From Lutispora sp003527145 (GTDB lineage: Bacteria > Bacillota > Clostridia > Lutisporales > Lutisporaceae), in contig JASBZB010000017.1 of NCBI GenBank assembly GCA_029983695.1, positions 1 to 64,000 of the forward strand: a stretch of DNA of 64,000 nt, given 5' to 3'. Below, one piece after another: positions 1-7,074 of this stretch. Position 1 is the stretch's first letter. The number at the start of each line of letters is the position of its first letter. Position numbers and translations under genes: made by a program. The notes below the pieces were generated by a model that worked only from the letters and a program-made list of their open reading frames with translations, searched no databases and was not told the DNA's origin.

Positions 1-92
1 GTATCAAGGCTTTGCAGGATTTCTATTTTGTTCAACTGTCAAAGACGGGATTATAGCAACTTCCACATATTGAGTCAATTAGTGGTAAGTAA

Positions 93-145
93 GTGTAACA
101 TTAATGTAATATTCTCCACCGGAGAATATTACATTAATGTTACAC
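93..145. repeat. perfect 25-bp inverted repeat, 3-nt spacer
   Basis: Two perfect 25-bp arms (93-117 and 121-145) are separated by ACC. Each arm also holds the self-complementary ACATTAATGT. No T-run follows on either side, so it does not look like an ordinary terminator. It lies directly beside the repeat module that abuts the four-helix-bundle gene at 199-564. Nothing else is recognisable in 1-92. Confidence 0.85.
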
Positions 146-198
146 GCCTCTGGCTTCTGGCCACTGGCTTCTGGCATTAGGGTATTCCTTTAGGGTCT
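146..198. repeat. dispersed repeat modules (CTGGCTTCTGG type and GGGTATTCC type)
   Basis: Tandem CTGGCTTCTGGCCACTGG-like units are followed by a GGGTATTCCTTTAGGGTC unit that ends at the stop codon of the four-helix-bundle gene. The same two modules recur at 6570-6620 and, in altered form, at 4590-4645 and 60275-60345. Confidence 0.7.
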
Positions 199-564
199 TT
201 ATTTGGTTTTGCTTATTGTTCTTATAAAAGCACCTAGCATTCTCCCGATGTTACTGCATTTATCTTCACAGTTTAATAGTTCAGCTTTTGTTATGTATCC
301 TACTTCATATGCGATTTCGAGCTGGGTTATTAGTTCTGCCAGGGAGCCTTTAGAGATGTTAAGGAATCTTATAAATTCTTTGTCGCTGTCTCTTTCGCAG
401 CCCTCGGCTACATTGCTGGCAATGCTAACTGCAGACCTTTGAATTTGATCTTTAAGCCCATAGTCTTTATTAAGTTCTTCATTATTAGTAAGCTTGTATA
501 TTTCTACTGCTAGTTGCTTGGCTTCTTGCCAGACCTTTAGCTCTTTAAAGTTGCTCTTGCTCAT
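199..564 (-). CDS. four helix bundle protein (S23 / 23S rRNA-intervening-sequence family)
   Basis: A 121-residue, all-helical protein. It shows the family pattern WQEAKQLAVEIY near the start, then DQIQRSAVSIASNVAEGCER and KEFIRFL. Members are often encoded inside 23S rRNA intervening sequences or as free-standing genes of unknown function, and a distant relative (Avd) serves diversity-generating retroelements. No reverse transcriptase or rRNA is nearby. The start at 564 is chosen because GGAGGAG lies six bases upstream; an in-frame upstream start would add 13 residues. A second copy of the family lies at 4647-5012, and both have repeat modules directly after the stop codon. The molecular role is unknown. 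Confidence 0.85.
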   Translation of the reverse strand: MSKSNFKELKVWQEAKQLAVEIYKLTNNEELNKDYGLKDQIQRSAVSIASNVAEGCERDSDKEFIRFLNISKGSLAELITQLEIAYEVGYITKAELLNCEDKCSNIGRMLGAFIRTISKTK

Positions 565-676
565 TAGAATCTCCTCCATGCTATTTTTGACATACTCAGC
601 CATAGTATGGATAAATTGAGGTATTCGACATAACTGAGGAAATTCCTTGTTGATATGTTGTGAATAGCTTGTGGAT

Positions 677-720
677 ATAAAAAACTTCCACAGAGTTTTA
701 TCTCCGTGGAAGTTTTTTAT
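677..720 (-). terminator. terminator of the accessory block
   Basis: A 15-bp stem (677-691 with 706-720) ends in a T-run on the minus strand, 13 bases after the antitoxin stop. The sequence is nearly identical (one mismatch over 37 nt) to the pyrG terminator at 2896-2932. Confidence 0.85.
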
Positions 721-732
721 TGATTTTCTTAT

Positions 733-945
733 TCAGTTCCAGTCTATTTTTGAATGATCTATTGTTTCACCATTTATGATTTCTATATCAGCTTTAGCTA
801 ACCGTTCTCTTTCAAATGGTGTCAGCTTGGTAAAATCGCTGTCCCATGCCAGTACCATTCTTTTAATAAACTCATATGCTAACTGTTGCTCCGGCTCTGG
901 CAACATATCAATCATATCTATTATCTGTTTTGATACTGTAGACAT
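733..945 (-). CDS. RelB-like antitoxin, partner of the toxin gene just upstream
   Basis: A small 70-residue acidic protein with a helical N-terminal part (SKQIIDMIDMLPEPEQQLAYEF) and a C-terminal tail ending DHSKIDWN, as in antitoxins that wrap around RelE/ParE toxins. It starts 12 bases after the stop of the RelE-type gene, so the two are one transcription unit with the toxin first, the reverse of the usual antitoxin-first order. The call rests on size, composition and the pairing, as no strong family motif is visible. Confidence 0.65.
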   Translation of the reverse strand: MSTVSKQIIDMIDMLPEPEQQLAYEFIKRMVLAWDSDFTKLTPFERERLAKADIEIINGETIDHSKIDWN

Positions 946-957
946 ATAATCCTCTCC

Positions 958-1218
958 TCATTTATAAATATCACCGCGTGATCCAATATCTTTAATAATT
1001 AATACCTGTTCCTCATTAATGATGCTATACCAATATAATACACGATATTTTCCGATTCGTAAACGATATGTCACTGAATCATATCCTTGCAATTGCTTAA
1101 TATCCCCTATCGGTGGTACTTTGGTTAATCCCTCTATGCCTTCTTTTATCCTTTGCTTTATGCTTCTCTCAAGAGCGCTTATTGCTTTGATAGCAGATTT
1201 AGCATAAATAATTTGCAA
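958..1218 (-). CDS. RelE/ParE-family toxin
   Basis: About 86 residues with the RelE/ParE fold signature: an N-terminal beta strand with IIYAKSAIKAI, a helical hairpin, then LQGYDSVTYRLRIGKYRVLY and a final strand VLIIKDIGSRGDIY. These proteins are ribosome-dependent mRNA endonucleases or gyrase poisons. The YRLRIGKYRVLY segment, with its basic and tyrosine residues, is the typical RelE-like core. A GGTGG site five bases before TTG at 1218 favours that start; GTG at 1230 is possible. The antitoxin gene follows 12 bases downstream. Confidence 0.85.
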   Translation of the reverse strand: MQIIYAKSAIKAISALERSIKQRIKEGIEGLTKVPPIGDIKQLQGYDSVTYRLRIGKYRVLYWYSIINEEQVLIIKDIGSRGDIYK

Positions 1219-1264
1219 ATATTCCACCACTTTCTAACTTATACTTTATAATTCCAATTGTTCA

Positions 1265-1492
1265 TTAGATTACCCACTCTAATTGCTTGGCTTCTATAAA
1301 TTGGGTATTGAACACATTAATTCCGTCTTTATTTTGTACTTCCAAGCACAGTTCAATTGCTTCTTTTATGTTTGCCATAAGCTCTGCCATAGTATCTCCC
1401 TGAGTGTGACAACCTTTTAATTCCGGCACAGATGCCACATAGCCTCCATCTTCATCTTTTTCTATTAAAACAGTAAATGTAAACTTTTTCAA
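1265..1492 (-). CDS. HicB-family antitoxin-like protein (no HicA partner seen)
   Basis: About 75 residues with the HicB partial RNase H fold pattern: FTFTVLIEKDEDGGYVASVP, then GCHTQGDTMAELMANIKEAI. HicB normally neutralises HicA, a small mRNA interferase encoded next to it. No HicA-like frame (short, with GSH and K-rich core) is visible within several hundred bases on either side, so it is orphaned or has another role. TTG at 1492 is chosen because AGGAGG stands nine bases upstream; the longer frame to 1525 would run through that site. Confidence 0.8.
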   Translation of the reverse strand: MKKFTFTVLIEKDEDGGYVASVPELKGCHTQGDTMAELMANIKEAIELCLEVQNKDGINVFNTQFIEAKQLEWVI

Positions 1493-1549
1493 TTCATCAA
1501 GCCTCCTTATCTTAATTATACCCAATACTCATATAAACTTCCATAAAGT

Positions 1550-2128
1550 TTATATATCCCTATATACAAGCTCTTGGTCAATCAAAAGATCGGGGAAGAG
1601 AGATGGGGTTACTTTTTCATCAGTAGGATATGTCTTGGGTTCGGAGTATTTGCCGTCTTCTTGCAGCAATAATACTGTTATGTCTTTGTGCTCCGGGTCA
1701 GCTATCCAGTATTCTTTCACTCCGTATTTTTCATAAAGGTGGCGTTTTATGAGCAAGTCCTTTTTTGCCGTAGATGGTGATAATATTTCTATTATAAGGT
1801 CAGGTGCTCCTAGGCAGTATTTGCCGTTCTCCAGCTTTTTTTTGTCACAGACTACTAAGAGATCGGGCTGAACTATGTTTTGTGAATTGTTTTTATCTTC
1901 GTCAAGCGTCACGTCATATGGGGCAGCAAATATTCGGCAGGGTTTATCAATAAGATAATTTGCAAATTGCCTTAATAATTCGCCAGAAACAAGCTGATGG
2001 TCTGTCCTTGGCGCCGGGGTCATGTTATATGCTTCGCCGTCGATTATCTCCCAGCGCTCGTCATCGGGCCAGGTTTTATAGTCTTGATAAGTATATTTTC
2101 GTCCAGAGTTATCTAGTTTTTTAACCAT
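1550..2128 (-). CDS. Uma2-family endonuclease (DUF820, PD-(D/E)XK fold)
   Basis: A 192-residue protein with the Uma2 order of motifs: YTYQDYKTWPDDERWEIIDG, the RTDHQLVSGELLRQF helix, VQPDLLVV (acidic active-site strand), GAPDLIIEILSPST and the C-terminal YGVKEYWIADPE. The family is restriction-endonuclease-like; it is expanded in Cyanobacteria and scattered in other phyla, usually as mobile accessory genes of unknown target. The start at 2128 follows GAGGAGT. The gene sits between hepT and the hicB-like gene in a run of accessory genes transcribed together. Confidence 0.9.
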   Translation of the reverse strand: MVKKLDNSGRKYTYQDYKTWPDDERWEIIDGEAYNMTPAPRTDHQLVSGELLRQFANYLIDKPCRIFAAPYDVTLDEDKNNSQNIVQPDLLVVCDKKKLENGKYCLGAPDLIIEILSPSTAKKDLLIKRHLYEKYGVKEYWIADPEHKDITVLLLQEDGKYSEPKTYPTDEKVTPSLFPDLLIDQELVYRDI

Positions 2129-2146
2129 AGATATCAACTCCTCACT

Positions 2147-2542
2147 TTAGAGCTCAGGGCTCAGAGCTTCTAATAGTTTGTCAAATTCATTGATATAGCA
2201 ATTAGTAATTCTTTCTGCGATGTCAATAGCCATCTTTTCCAGATACATATGCGAGGTAGTATTTCTGTCTTTGATCATGGAAAGCCATATTTGCTCGTTT
2301 ATAATAATCTTTTGAGCATAGGCTTCTTTTATTACTGCTTTTGGGGAGGTCTTATCCATAATGCCTATGTCCTCTAAGTATTCCTTTGTTGTTTTCCACG
2401 CCAATTCATAGGTAAATTCAAACCTTTGAATAACTCCATCACGTATAACATCACTATTGTTCTCTCCAAGCTGAGCTGCAGCTTCTTTTAATCTTTCTAA
2501 TGCTTTTTTCAGATTGCCCAGCTTTGCTTCTAGTTTATTCAT
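2147..2542 (-). CDS. hepT: HepT-like HEPN toxin (nucleotidyltransferase substrate-binding family)
   Basis: A 131-residue helical HEPN protein of the HI0074 type. The RX4HXY toxin motif is present as RNTTSHMY, and the conserved RFEFTYELAWKTTKEYLED segment fits the family. HepT is an RNase whose activity is blocked when the partner MntA adds AMP to the tyrosine of this motif. The ATG at 2542 overlaps the last codons of mntA by eight bases, so the pair is translationally coupled. The last residues (ALSPEL and stop) are encoded by a copy of the dispersed module AGAGCTCAGGGCTCAGAGC (2149-2167), so the native C-terminus may have been replaced. Confidence 0.88.
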   Translation of the reverse strand: MNKLEAKLGNLKKALERLKEAAAQLGENNSDVIRDGVIQRFEFTYELAWKTTKEYLEDIGIMDKTSPKAVIKEAYAQKIIINEQIWLSMIKDRNTTSHMYLEKMAIDIAERITNCYINEFDKLLEALSPEL

Positions 2543-2837
2543 ATATAATGACACCATCCTTGCTTATATTATATAAGAATTCTTTGTCTGTTTCCGCATC
2601 TATATATACAATGTCAATTTTTTTTAAGGTTTCAATTTCATCTATATCATGGTAAAAAAGTGTCTTTTCAAGTTCTGTTAAAGAAGAAGCATGTATTGCT
2701 ATATCATAGTCACTTACATCAGAGTTATCTCCTCTTGCACGAGAACCAAATAGAATGACCCTCTTTATTTCATGCTTCATGGCAATCTCTTTAATTTTTT
2801 GCAGTACTGTATCCTTTGTATCATTTATCTTTTTCAT
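2535..2837 (-). CDS. mntA: MntA-like nucleotidyltransferase antitoxin
   Basis: A 100-residue minimal nucleotidyltransferase with the exact GSX10DXD signature (GSRARGDNSDVSDYD) and the third acidic strand KKIDIVYID. In this family the protein transfers AMP to HepT and so silences it. The start at 2837 follows GGGTGGT. It is the first gene of the accessory block and overlaps hepT. Confidence 0.88.
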   Translation of the reverse strand: MKKINDTKDTVLQKIKEIAMKHEIKRVILFGSRARGDNSDVSDYDIAIHASSLTELEKTLFYHDIDEIETLKKIDIVYIDAETDKEFLYNISKDGVIIYE

Positions 2838-2895
2838 ATGTATTACCACCCTTACATTTAGAAGCCTTCTATAATATCATTATAGCCAAATAAAC

Positions 2896-2932
2896 AAAAA
2901 ACTTCCACAGAGTTTTATCTCGGTGGAAGTTT
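2896..2932 (-). terminator. pyrG terminator
   Basis: A 10-bp stem (2899-2908 with 2923-2932) is followed on the minus strand by a T-rich run, ten bases after the pyrG stop. It is almost the same sequence as the hairpin at 677-720. Confidence 0.8.
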
Positions 2933-2941
2933 AACAATCAT

Positions 2942-4549
2942 TTATTTCTTACATTCCAGAGCTGCTTTTATAAAGTCTCTGAATAGCGGGTGAGGTCTGT
3001 TGGGTCTGGATTTGAATTCCGGGTGGAATTGGCAGCCTAGGAACCATGGGTGGTCCTTGAGCTCTATTATCTCCACCAGTCTCTCATCAGGTGATAAGCC
3101 GCTTAGTATTAGACCGCTTCCTACTATCTGCTCCCTGTATTCATTGTTGAATTCGTATCTGTGCCTGTGCCTTTCAAATATGAGTTCATCCTTGTATGCA
3201 TCATAGGCTCTGGTGCTCTCGCTGATCTTGCAGGGGTAAAGGCCCAGTCTCATGGTGCCGCCCAGATCATCTATGTCGGCCTGCTCAGGCATGAGGCTTA
3301 TGACTCCATAGGGAGTATCCGGATCCAACTCGGTGCTGTGAGCTCCTTCGAGCCCTAGAACGTTTCTTGCGTATTCTACTACTGCTATCTGCATGCCCAG
3401 GCATATGCCGAAATAGGGTTTTTTGCTTTCTCTGGCATATCCGGCGGCGAGTATCTTGCCTTCTATGCCTCTCGTGCCGAAGCCGCCGGGCACCAGTATG
3501 GCATCCGCGTCCTTCAATTCCTTTTCGTAATTATCTGTATTTAAATCGGTAGAGTTCACCCATTTGATATCTACTTCCGTATTATTGGCTATGCCTCCAT
3601 GGCTTAGGGCTTCCGCTATGGACAGATAGGCGTCATGAAGTTCTACGTACTTGCCTACCAAAGCAATCTTCACCTTGTGCTTCGGATTGAGTATGGTGCT
3701 GACCATGCCTTTCCATTCTTCCAATTCCGGCTCGCCGCATTGCAGGCCAAGCTTTTTTACTACCAGTGAGTCTAAACCTTCCTTATATAATAGAAGGGGA
3801 ACTTCATACAGCGTATCTGCATCGGTGTTTTGCACTACAGATTCGCCGTCTATATTGCAGAAAAGTCCTATCTTGTCTTTTAGCTCTCTGGATATTGGTT
3901 TTTCCGTCCTGCAGACTATGATATCCGGCTGGATACCAATGCTTCTGAGCTCCTTGACGCTGTGCTGGGTTGGCTTGGTCTTCAGTTCTCCTGCTTTGCT
4001 GAGATATGGAACCAAAGTGACGTGAATGAAGAGTACGTTTTCTCTGCCTACTTCGTATTTTATCTGTCTTATGGCCTCTAAGAAGGGAAGGCTCTCTATG
4101 TCGCCGACGGTGCCGCCGATTTCGGTGATGACTACATCAGGGCTGCTTTCCTTGCCTACCCTGTATATCCTGGATTTGATTTCGTTGGTTATGTGAGGGA
4201 TTACCTGTACGGTGCCGCCGAGATAATCGCCTTTTCTTTCCTTATTAATAACGGACCAGTATATCTTGCCCGTCGTTACGCTGCTGTTTTTGGAGAGGTT
4301 ATTGTCTGTAAATCTTTCATAGTGGCCCAGGTCCAGGTCTGTCTCTGCTCCGTCATCGGTGACGAATACTTCGCCATGCTGGTATGGCGACATGGTGCCC
4401 GGGTCTATGTTCAGATATGGGTCGATTTTTTGCATGCTCACTTTGAGGCCGCGGTTTTTTAGCAGTCGTCCCAAGGAAGCAGCGGTTATTCCTTTGCCGA
4501 GGGAGGATACGACGCCTCCGGTGACGAAAATATATTTAGGTTCGGACAT
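2942..4549 (-). CDS. pyrG: CTP synthase
   Basis: Makes CTP from UTP, ATP and glutamine, the last step of pyrimidine nucleotide synthesis, in the cytoplasm. The 535 residues are the normal full length. The N-terminal synthetase domain begins with the P-loop GGVVSSLGKG and shows QKIDPYLNIDPGTMSPYQHG. The C-terminal glutaminase domain carries the nucleophile motif GICLGMQ and the His/Glu pair in QFHPEF. The start follows GAAGGAGCG. It is a core gene; the accessory block lies between it and a second copy of its terminator. Confidence 0.98.
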   Translation of the reverse strand: MSEPKYIFVTGGVVSSLGKGITAASLGRLLKNRGLKVSMQKIDPYLNIDPGTMSPYQHGEVFVTDDGAETDLDLGHYERFTDNNLSKNSSVTTGKIYWSVINKERKGDYLGGTVQVIPHITNEIKSRIYRVGKESSPDVVITEIGGTVGDIESLPFLEAIRQIKYEVGRENVLFIHVTLVPYLSKAGELKTKPTQHSVKELRSIGIQPDIIVCRTEKPISRELKDKIGLFCNIDGESVVQNTDADTLYEVPLLLYKEGLDSLVVKKLGLQCGEPELEEWKGMVSTILNPKHKVKIALVGKYVELHDAYLSIAEALSHGGIANNTEVDIKWVNSTDLNTDNYEKELKDADAILVPGGFGTRGIEGKILAAGYARESKKPYFGICLGMQIAVVEYARNVLGLEGAHSTELDPDTPYGVISLMPEQADIDDLGGTMRLGLYPCKISESTRAYDAYKDELIFERHRHRYEFNNEYREQIVGSGLILSGLSPDERLVEIIELKDHPWFLGCQFHPEFKSRPNRPHPLFRDFIKAALECKK

Positions 4550-4587
4550 ATTAATTCACGCTCCTTCTATTGTGCTATATGGTATTT

Positions 4588-4646
4588 TTTTGAGTCCTGG
4601 CACGTGGCTCGTGGCACGTGGTTTAGGGCATGCCGCTGGGGTCTTA
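4588..4646. repeat. dispersed repeat modules 3' of the second four-helix gene
   Basis: GGCACGTGGCTCGTGGCACGTGG units are followed by GGGCATGCCGCTGGGGTC, a variant of the module at 60331-60348 (GGGTATGCCGCTGGGGCT). It abuts the stop of the gene at 4647. Confidence 0.6.
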
Positions 4647-5012
4647 CTAGACTATTCTAGTTTTAATCTTCTTTATTAGTGCCCCAATCATGTTGTTGAT
4701 TTTTCTACAAGAGTTTTTTAGTTCTTCGTAATCTTCTTTAAAATATCCAATTTCTTTTCCGATTTCAATCTGTGCTAATAATTCTGCCGAAGAACCTTTC
4801 GCAACATATAGAAATCTAACAAATTCTTTATCAGTTTCTCTATCATTGCCTTCGGCTATGTTTGAAGCTATGCTTATTGCTGATCTTCTTATTTGATCTC
4901 GAAAACTGAAGTCTCGTGATATTGGGTCTGCGTCGGTTATTCTATAGATCATTACTGCCAGTGTTTTAGCTTCTTGCCATATATTTAAGCTTGTAAAATC
5001 CATACTACCCAT
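4647..5012 (-). CDS. four helix bundle protein (S23 family), second copy
   Basis: A 121-residue relative of the protein at 199-564 with the same landmarks: NIWQEAKTLAVMIYRIT, RDQIRRSAISIASNIAEGND and KEFVRFLYVAKGS. The two are homologous but clearly diverged, so this is not a recent duplication. The ATG at 5012 is preceded by GGGTG six bases upstream. Like the first copy, it is followed immediately by the dispersed modules. Function unknown. Confidence 0.85.
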   Translation of the reverse strand: MGSMDFTSLNIWQEAKTLAVMIYRITDADPISRDFSFRDQIRRSAISIASNIAEGNDRETDKEFVRFLYVAKGSSAELLAQIEIGKEIGYFKEDYEELKNSCRKINNMIGALIKKIKTRIV

Positions 5013-5081
5013 ATTATTCACCCATTTTCACTTTTTTCACATTATAATAACCTATATATTTTACATTTATGAAATAGAAAA

Positions 5082-5115
5082 ATCAATATGAAAAAACGAC
5101 ATTTTTCATATTGAT
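5082..5115. terminator. bidirectional hairpin between ctpA and the four-helix gene
   Basis: A 14-bp stem (ATCAATATGAAAAA paired with its complement) with A/T runs inside the arms, directly after the ctpA stop on the minus strand. Confidence 0.65.
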
Positions 5116-5127
5116 CTTATAGAACCG

Positions 5128-6525
5128 CTATTTTAGGAGTTTTTGCAGTTCGGCAACGGCTGCTTCAAGTTGGGTGTCTTTGATGTTTTTGCCGGTGGTT
5201 TGAGTGTGGATTTCAAGGATTTTTTGCTGAGCGGCTTTGGTCAGGGTTTTTACTTCCGGCAGCTTATTGGCTGTGAGAAGCTTATTTGCTGCATCCAGAG
5301 TAGTTTTACCCATGACGCCGTCGGCTTTCATTGCGTATCCTAAGCTGCTGAGACGCTGCTGTATGCCGTATACGTCAAGTCCTACAGTGCCTATGGTGAT
5401 GTCTCTGTCCATCTTTACCGGTGATAGGGCTTCCTCCGCAGGCAGCTCCACCTTTACGTCCGGCTCAATGCCTTTGCCGTTTATATGAATTTTGTCTCTT
5501 GTCATGTATTCTGCCACGGTTATTTTCATACCGCCGCCGTTGGTCAGGTATAGTATATCCTGGACTGTACCCTTTCCATAGGTTTTGGTTCCTACTATGA
5601 TCCCTGCTTTGGAGTCCTTCACCGCTCCCGTAAGTATTTCCGATGCGGATGCAGAGCCTCCGTTGACCAGTACTGCAAGCTTAAAGGGAGGATTTTTGAG
5701 GGTTGAGCTATAGGTTGCATCGTTGTCTTCTCCCTTGGCATCTATGTGGACTATGGGGCCTTCGGGGATTATTTCCTTGCATATATCTATTACTGAGCTC
5801 AAAAGTCCTCCGGGATTATTCCTGAGATCTATTATGAGGCCTTTCTTGCCTTCTTTTTTGTATTCTCCTATGACGTCTTTGAAGTCGTAATATGTGTTTT
5901 CACTGAATTCTGTAAGCCTTACATAGCCTATATTTTTATCCTTTATAGCATCTCCGGCCTTTTTGCCAAAGGGAGTTTCCTTTTTTACGGACTCTGCTTT
6001 TATGAGTTCTCTTGTCAGTTCCACATATATCACTTCTGTCTTGCCGGCTTTTTTGATGCCCAGCTTTACTTTGGTGCCCGGTTCGCCTCTGATGAGGGAT
6101 ACTGCCTTGTCCAGAATGTAATCCGATATATCGGTGCCGTCGACGGATACTATGATGTCTCCCGTGTCCAGACCTGCTTTATGGGCCGGGGTGCCTTCTA
6201 CGGGTGATACTACCGTTATGGCATTGTCTTTTTTCTCTATGGTGACGCCGATGCCTCCGAATTCACCGCTGGTGAATGCGTTGAGGGACTTGAACTCCTC
6301 TTCGTTCATATAGTTGCTGTGAGGGTCCAGGGTATTGAACATGCCGTCTATGGCTCCGCGGATGAGGGTTGCATCGTCAACATCCTTGTAGTAGTCGGAT
6401 TTGATGATGTCCATTAGGGATTCAAGGGTTTCTATCGTATCCGGGTTGGCGCCGGGGGCTGCATAGGCAGCTCCTGATAGTGTCAGGGATATTATTAGGA
6501 TTAGGGCCAGGATTTTTTGTTTCAT
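5128..6525 (-). CDS. S41-family C-terminal processing protease with PDZ and peptidoglycan-binding domains
   Basis: A 465-residue exported serine protease of the CtpA/CtpB type. Residues 1-22 are a signal peptide ending AAYA. A PDZ domain starts with GGIGVTIEKKDNAITVV. The S41 catalytic core follows, with the nucleophile serine in GGSASASEIL and the lysine about 25 residues later in GTKTYGKGTVQ. The C-terminus has a PG_binding_1-type domain (GLDVYGIQQRLSSLGY). Such proteases trim or activate surface and sporulation proteins. It lies next to genes for SLH surface proteins, which are plausible substrates (inference). The start follows AAGGAGCG. Confidence 0.93.
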   Translation of the reverse strand: MKQKILALILIISLTLSGAAYAAPGANPDTIETLESLMDIIKSDYYKDVDDATLIRGAIDGMFNTLDPHSNYMNEEEFKSLNAFTSGEFGGIGVTIEKKDNAITVVSPVEGTPAHKAGLDTGDIIVSVDGTDISDYILDKAVSLIRGEPGTKVKLGIKKAGKTEVIYVELTRELIKAESVKKETPFGKKAGDAIKDKNIGYVRLTEFSENTYYDFKDVIGEYKKEGKKGLIIDLRNNPGGLLSSVIDICKEIIPEGPIVHIDAKGEDNDATYSSTLKNPPFKLAVLVNGGSASASEILTGAVKDSKAGIIVGTKTYGKGTVQDILYLTNGGGMKITVAEYMTRDKIHINGKGIEPDVKVELPAEEALSPVKMDRDITIGTVGLDVYGIQQRLSSLGYAMKADGVMGKTTLDAANKLLTANKLPEVKTLTKAAQQKILEIHTQTTGKNIKDTQLEAAVAELQKLLK

Positions 6526-6544
6526 TCTATCACGCTCCTTTTGG

Positions 6545-6720
6545 GTATTGCTTCGGTGTCAGTTTCTAGCTTCTAGCCTCTGGCCACTGGCTTCTGGCCT
6601 CTGGTGTTTGGGTATTCCTTATATGGTAGAACTCAGGGTTCAGAGCTCAGAGCTCAGGATTTTAAGGGATTCCTCTAGGGTCTTGGGGGACGGGAACCAC
6701 TGAAGGGGTCACTAAATTTC
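6545..6720. repeat. composite of dispersed repeat modules
   Basis: From left to right: CTAGCCTCTGGCCACTGGCTTCTGG units, GGGTATTCCTTATATGG, AGAACTCAGGGTTCAGAGCTCAGAGCTCAGG, then GGGATTCCTCTAGGGTC and GGGGACGGGAACCACTGAA. The right-hand part overlaps the 3' end of the AbrB-type gene and holds its stop codon. Confidence 0.75.
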
Positions 6721-6989
6721 ACGGATAGTGATTTTTCTTCCTGCAGTTCTTTTCTTATTTGTTTTATCATATCTACAACATCTTGCTCAGTTTTTAAGCC
6801 TAACCGCTCAGCTTCACCTTTAAAAGCTTCTTGCGCTTCCATAAGCGCTACCCTTGTTGAGTTTTCAATAACAACCTTTCCGTTTTGTTCGATGAACACA
6901 ACCTTATCGCCATCTTTAAGATTGAGCTTACGGCGTATTTTTATGGGGATTGTTATTTGACCTTTTGATGTAATCTTTGCAAGTTCCAT
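6675..6989 (-). CDS. AbrB/MazE-type DNA-binding antitoxin with a repeat-derived tail
   Basis: A 104-residue protein. Residues 1-50 form a SpoVT/AbrB swapped-hairpin domain (KITSKGQITIPIKIRRKL, then DGDKVVFIEQNGKVVIEN). The middle, EAERLGLKTEQDVVDMIKQI, is the usual toxin-binding arm of antitoxins paired with PIN-domain toxins. No PIN gene follows. Instead the last residues (about SDPFSGSRPPRP) are encoded by dispersed repeat sequence, which suggests that repeat invasion or deletion removed the native end and the toxin. The start at 6989 follows AAGGAGTT. Confidence 0.85.
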   Translation of the reverse strand: MELAKITSKGQITIPIKIRRKLNLKDGDKVVFIEQNGKVVIENSTRVALMEAQEAFKGEAERLGLKTEQDVVDMIKQIRKELQEEKSLSVKFSDPFSGSRPPRP

Positions 6990-7074
6990 ATATTTCAACT
7001 CCTTCTATGAATACAATGAATTCCTTACTTTTATTATATTCAATATCCTAAAAAATATCAACAAAATATGGAAC

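Noticed and set aside
145..180. CRISPR-like tandem repeats (CTGGCTTCTGG units)
   Set aside because: The units are short, contiguous and without spacers, and the same modules recur singly elsewhere.
199..5012. Diversity-generating retroelement (the four-helix proteins resemble Avd)
   Set aside because: No reverse transcriptase, template repeat or variable-repeat C-type lectin gene is in the window.
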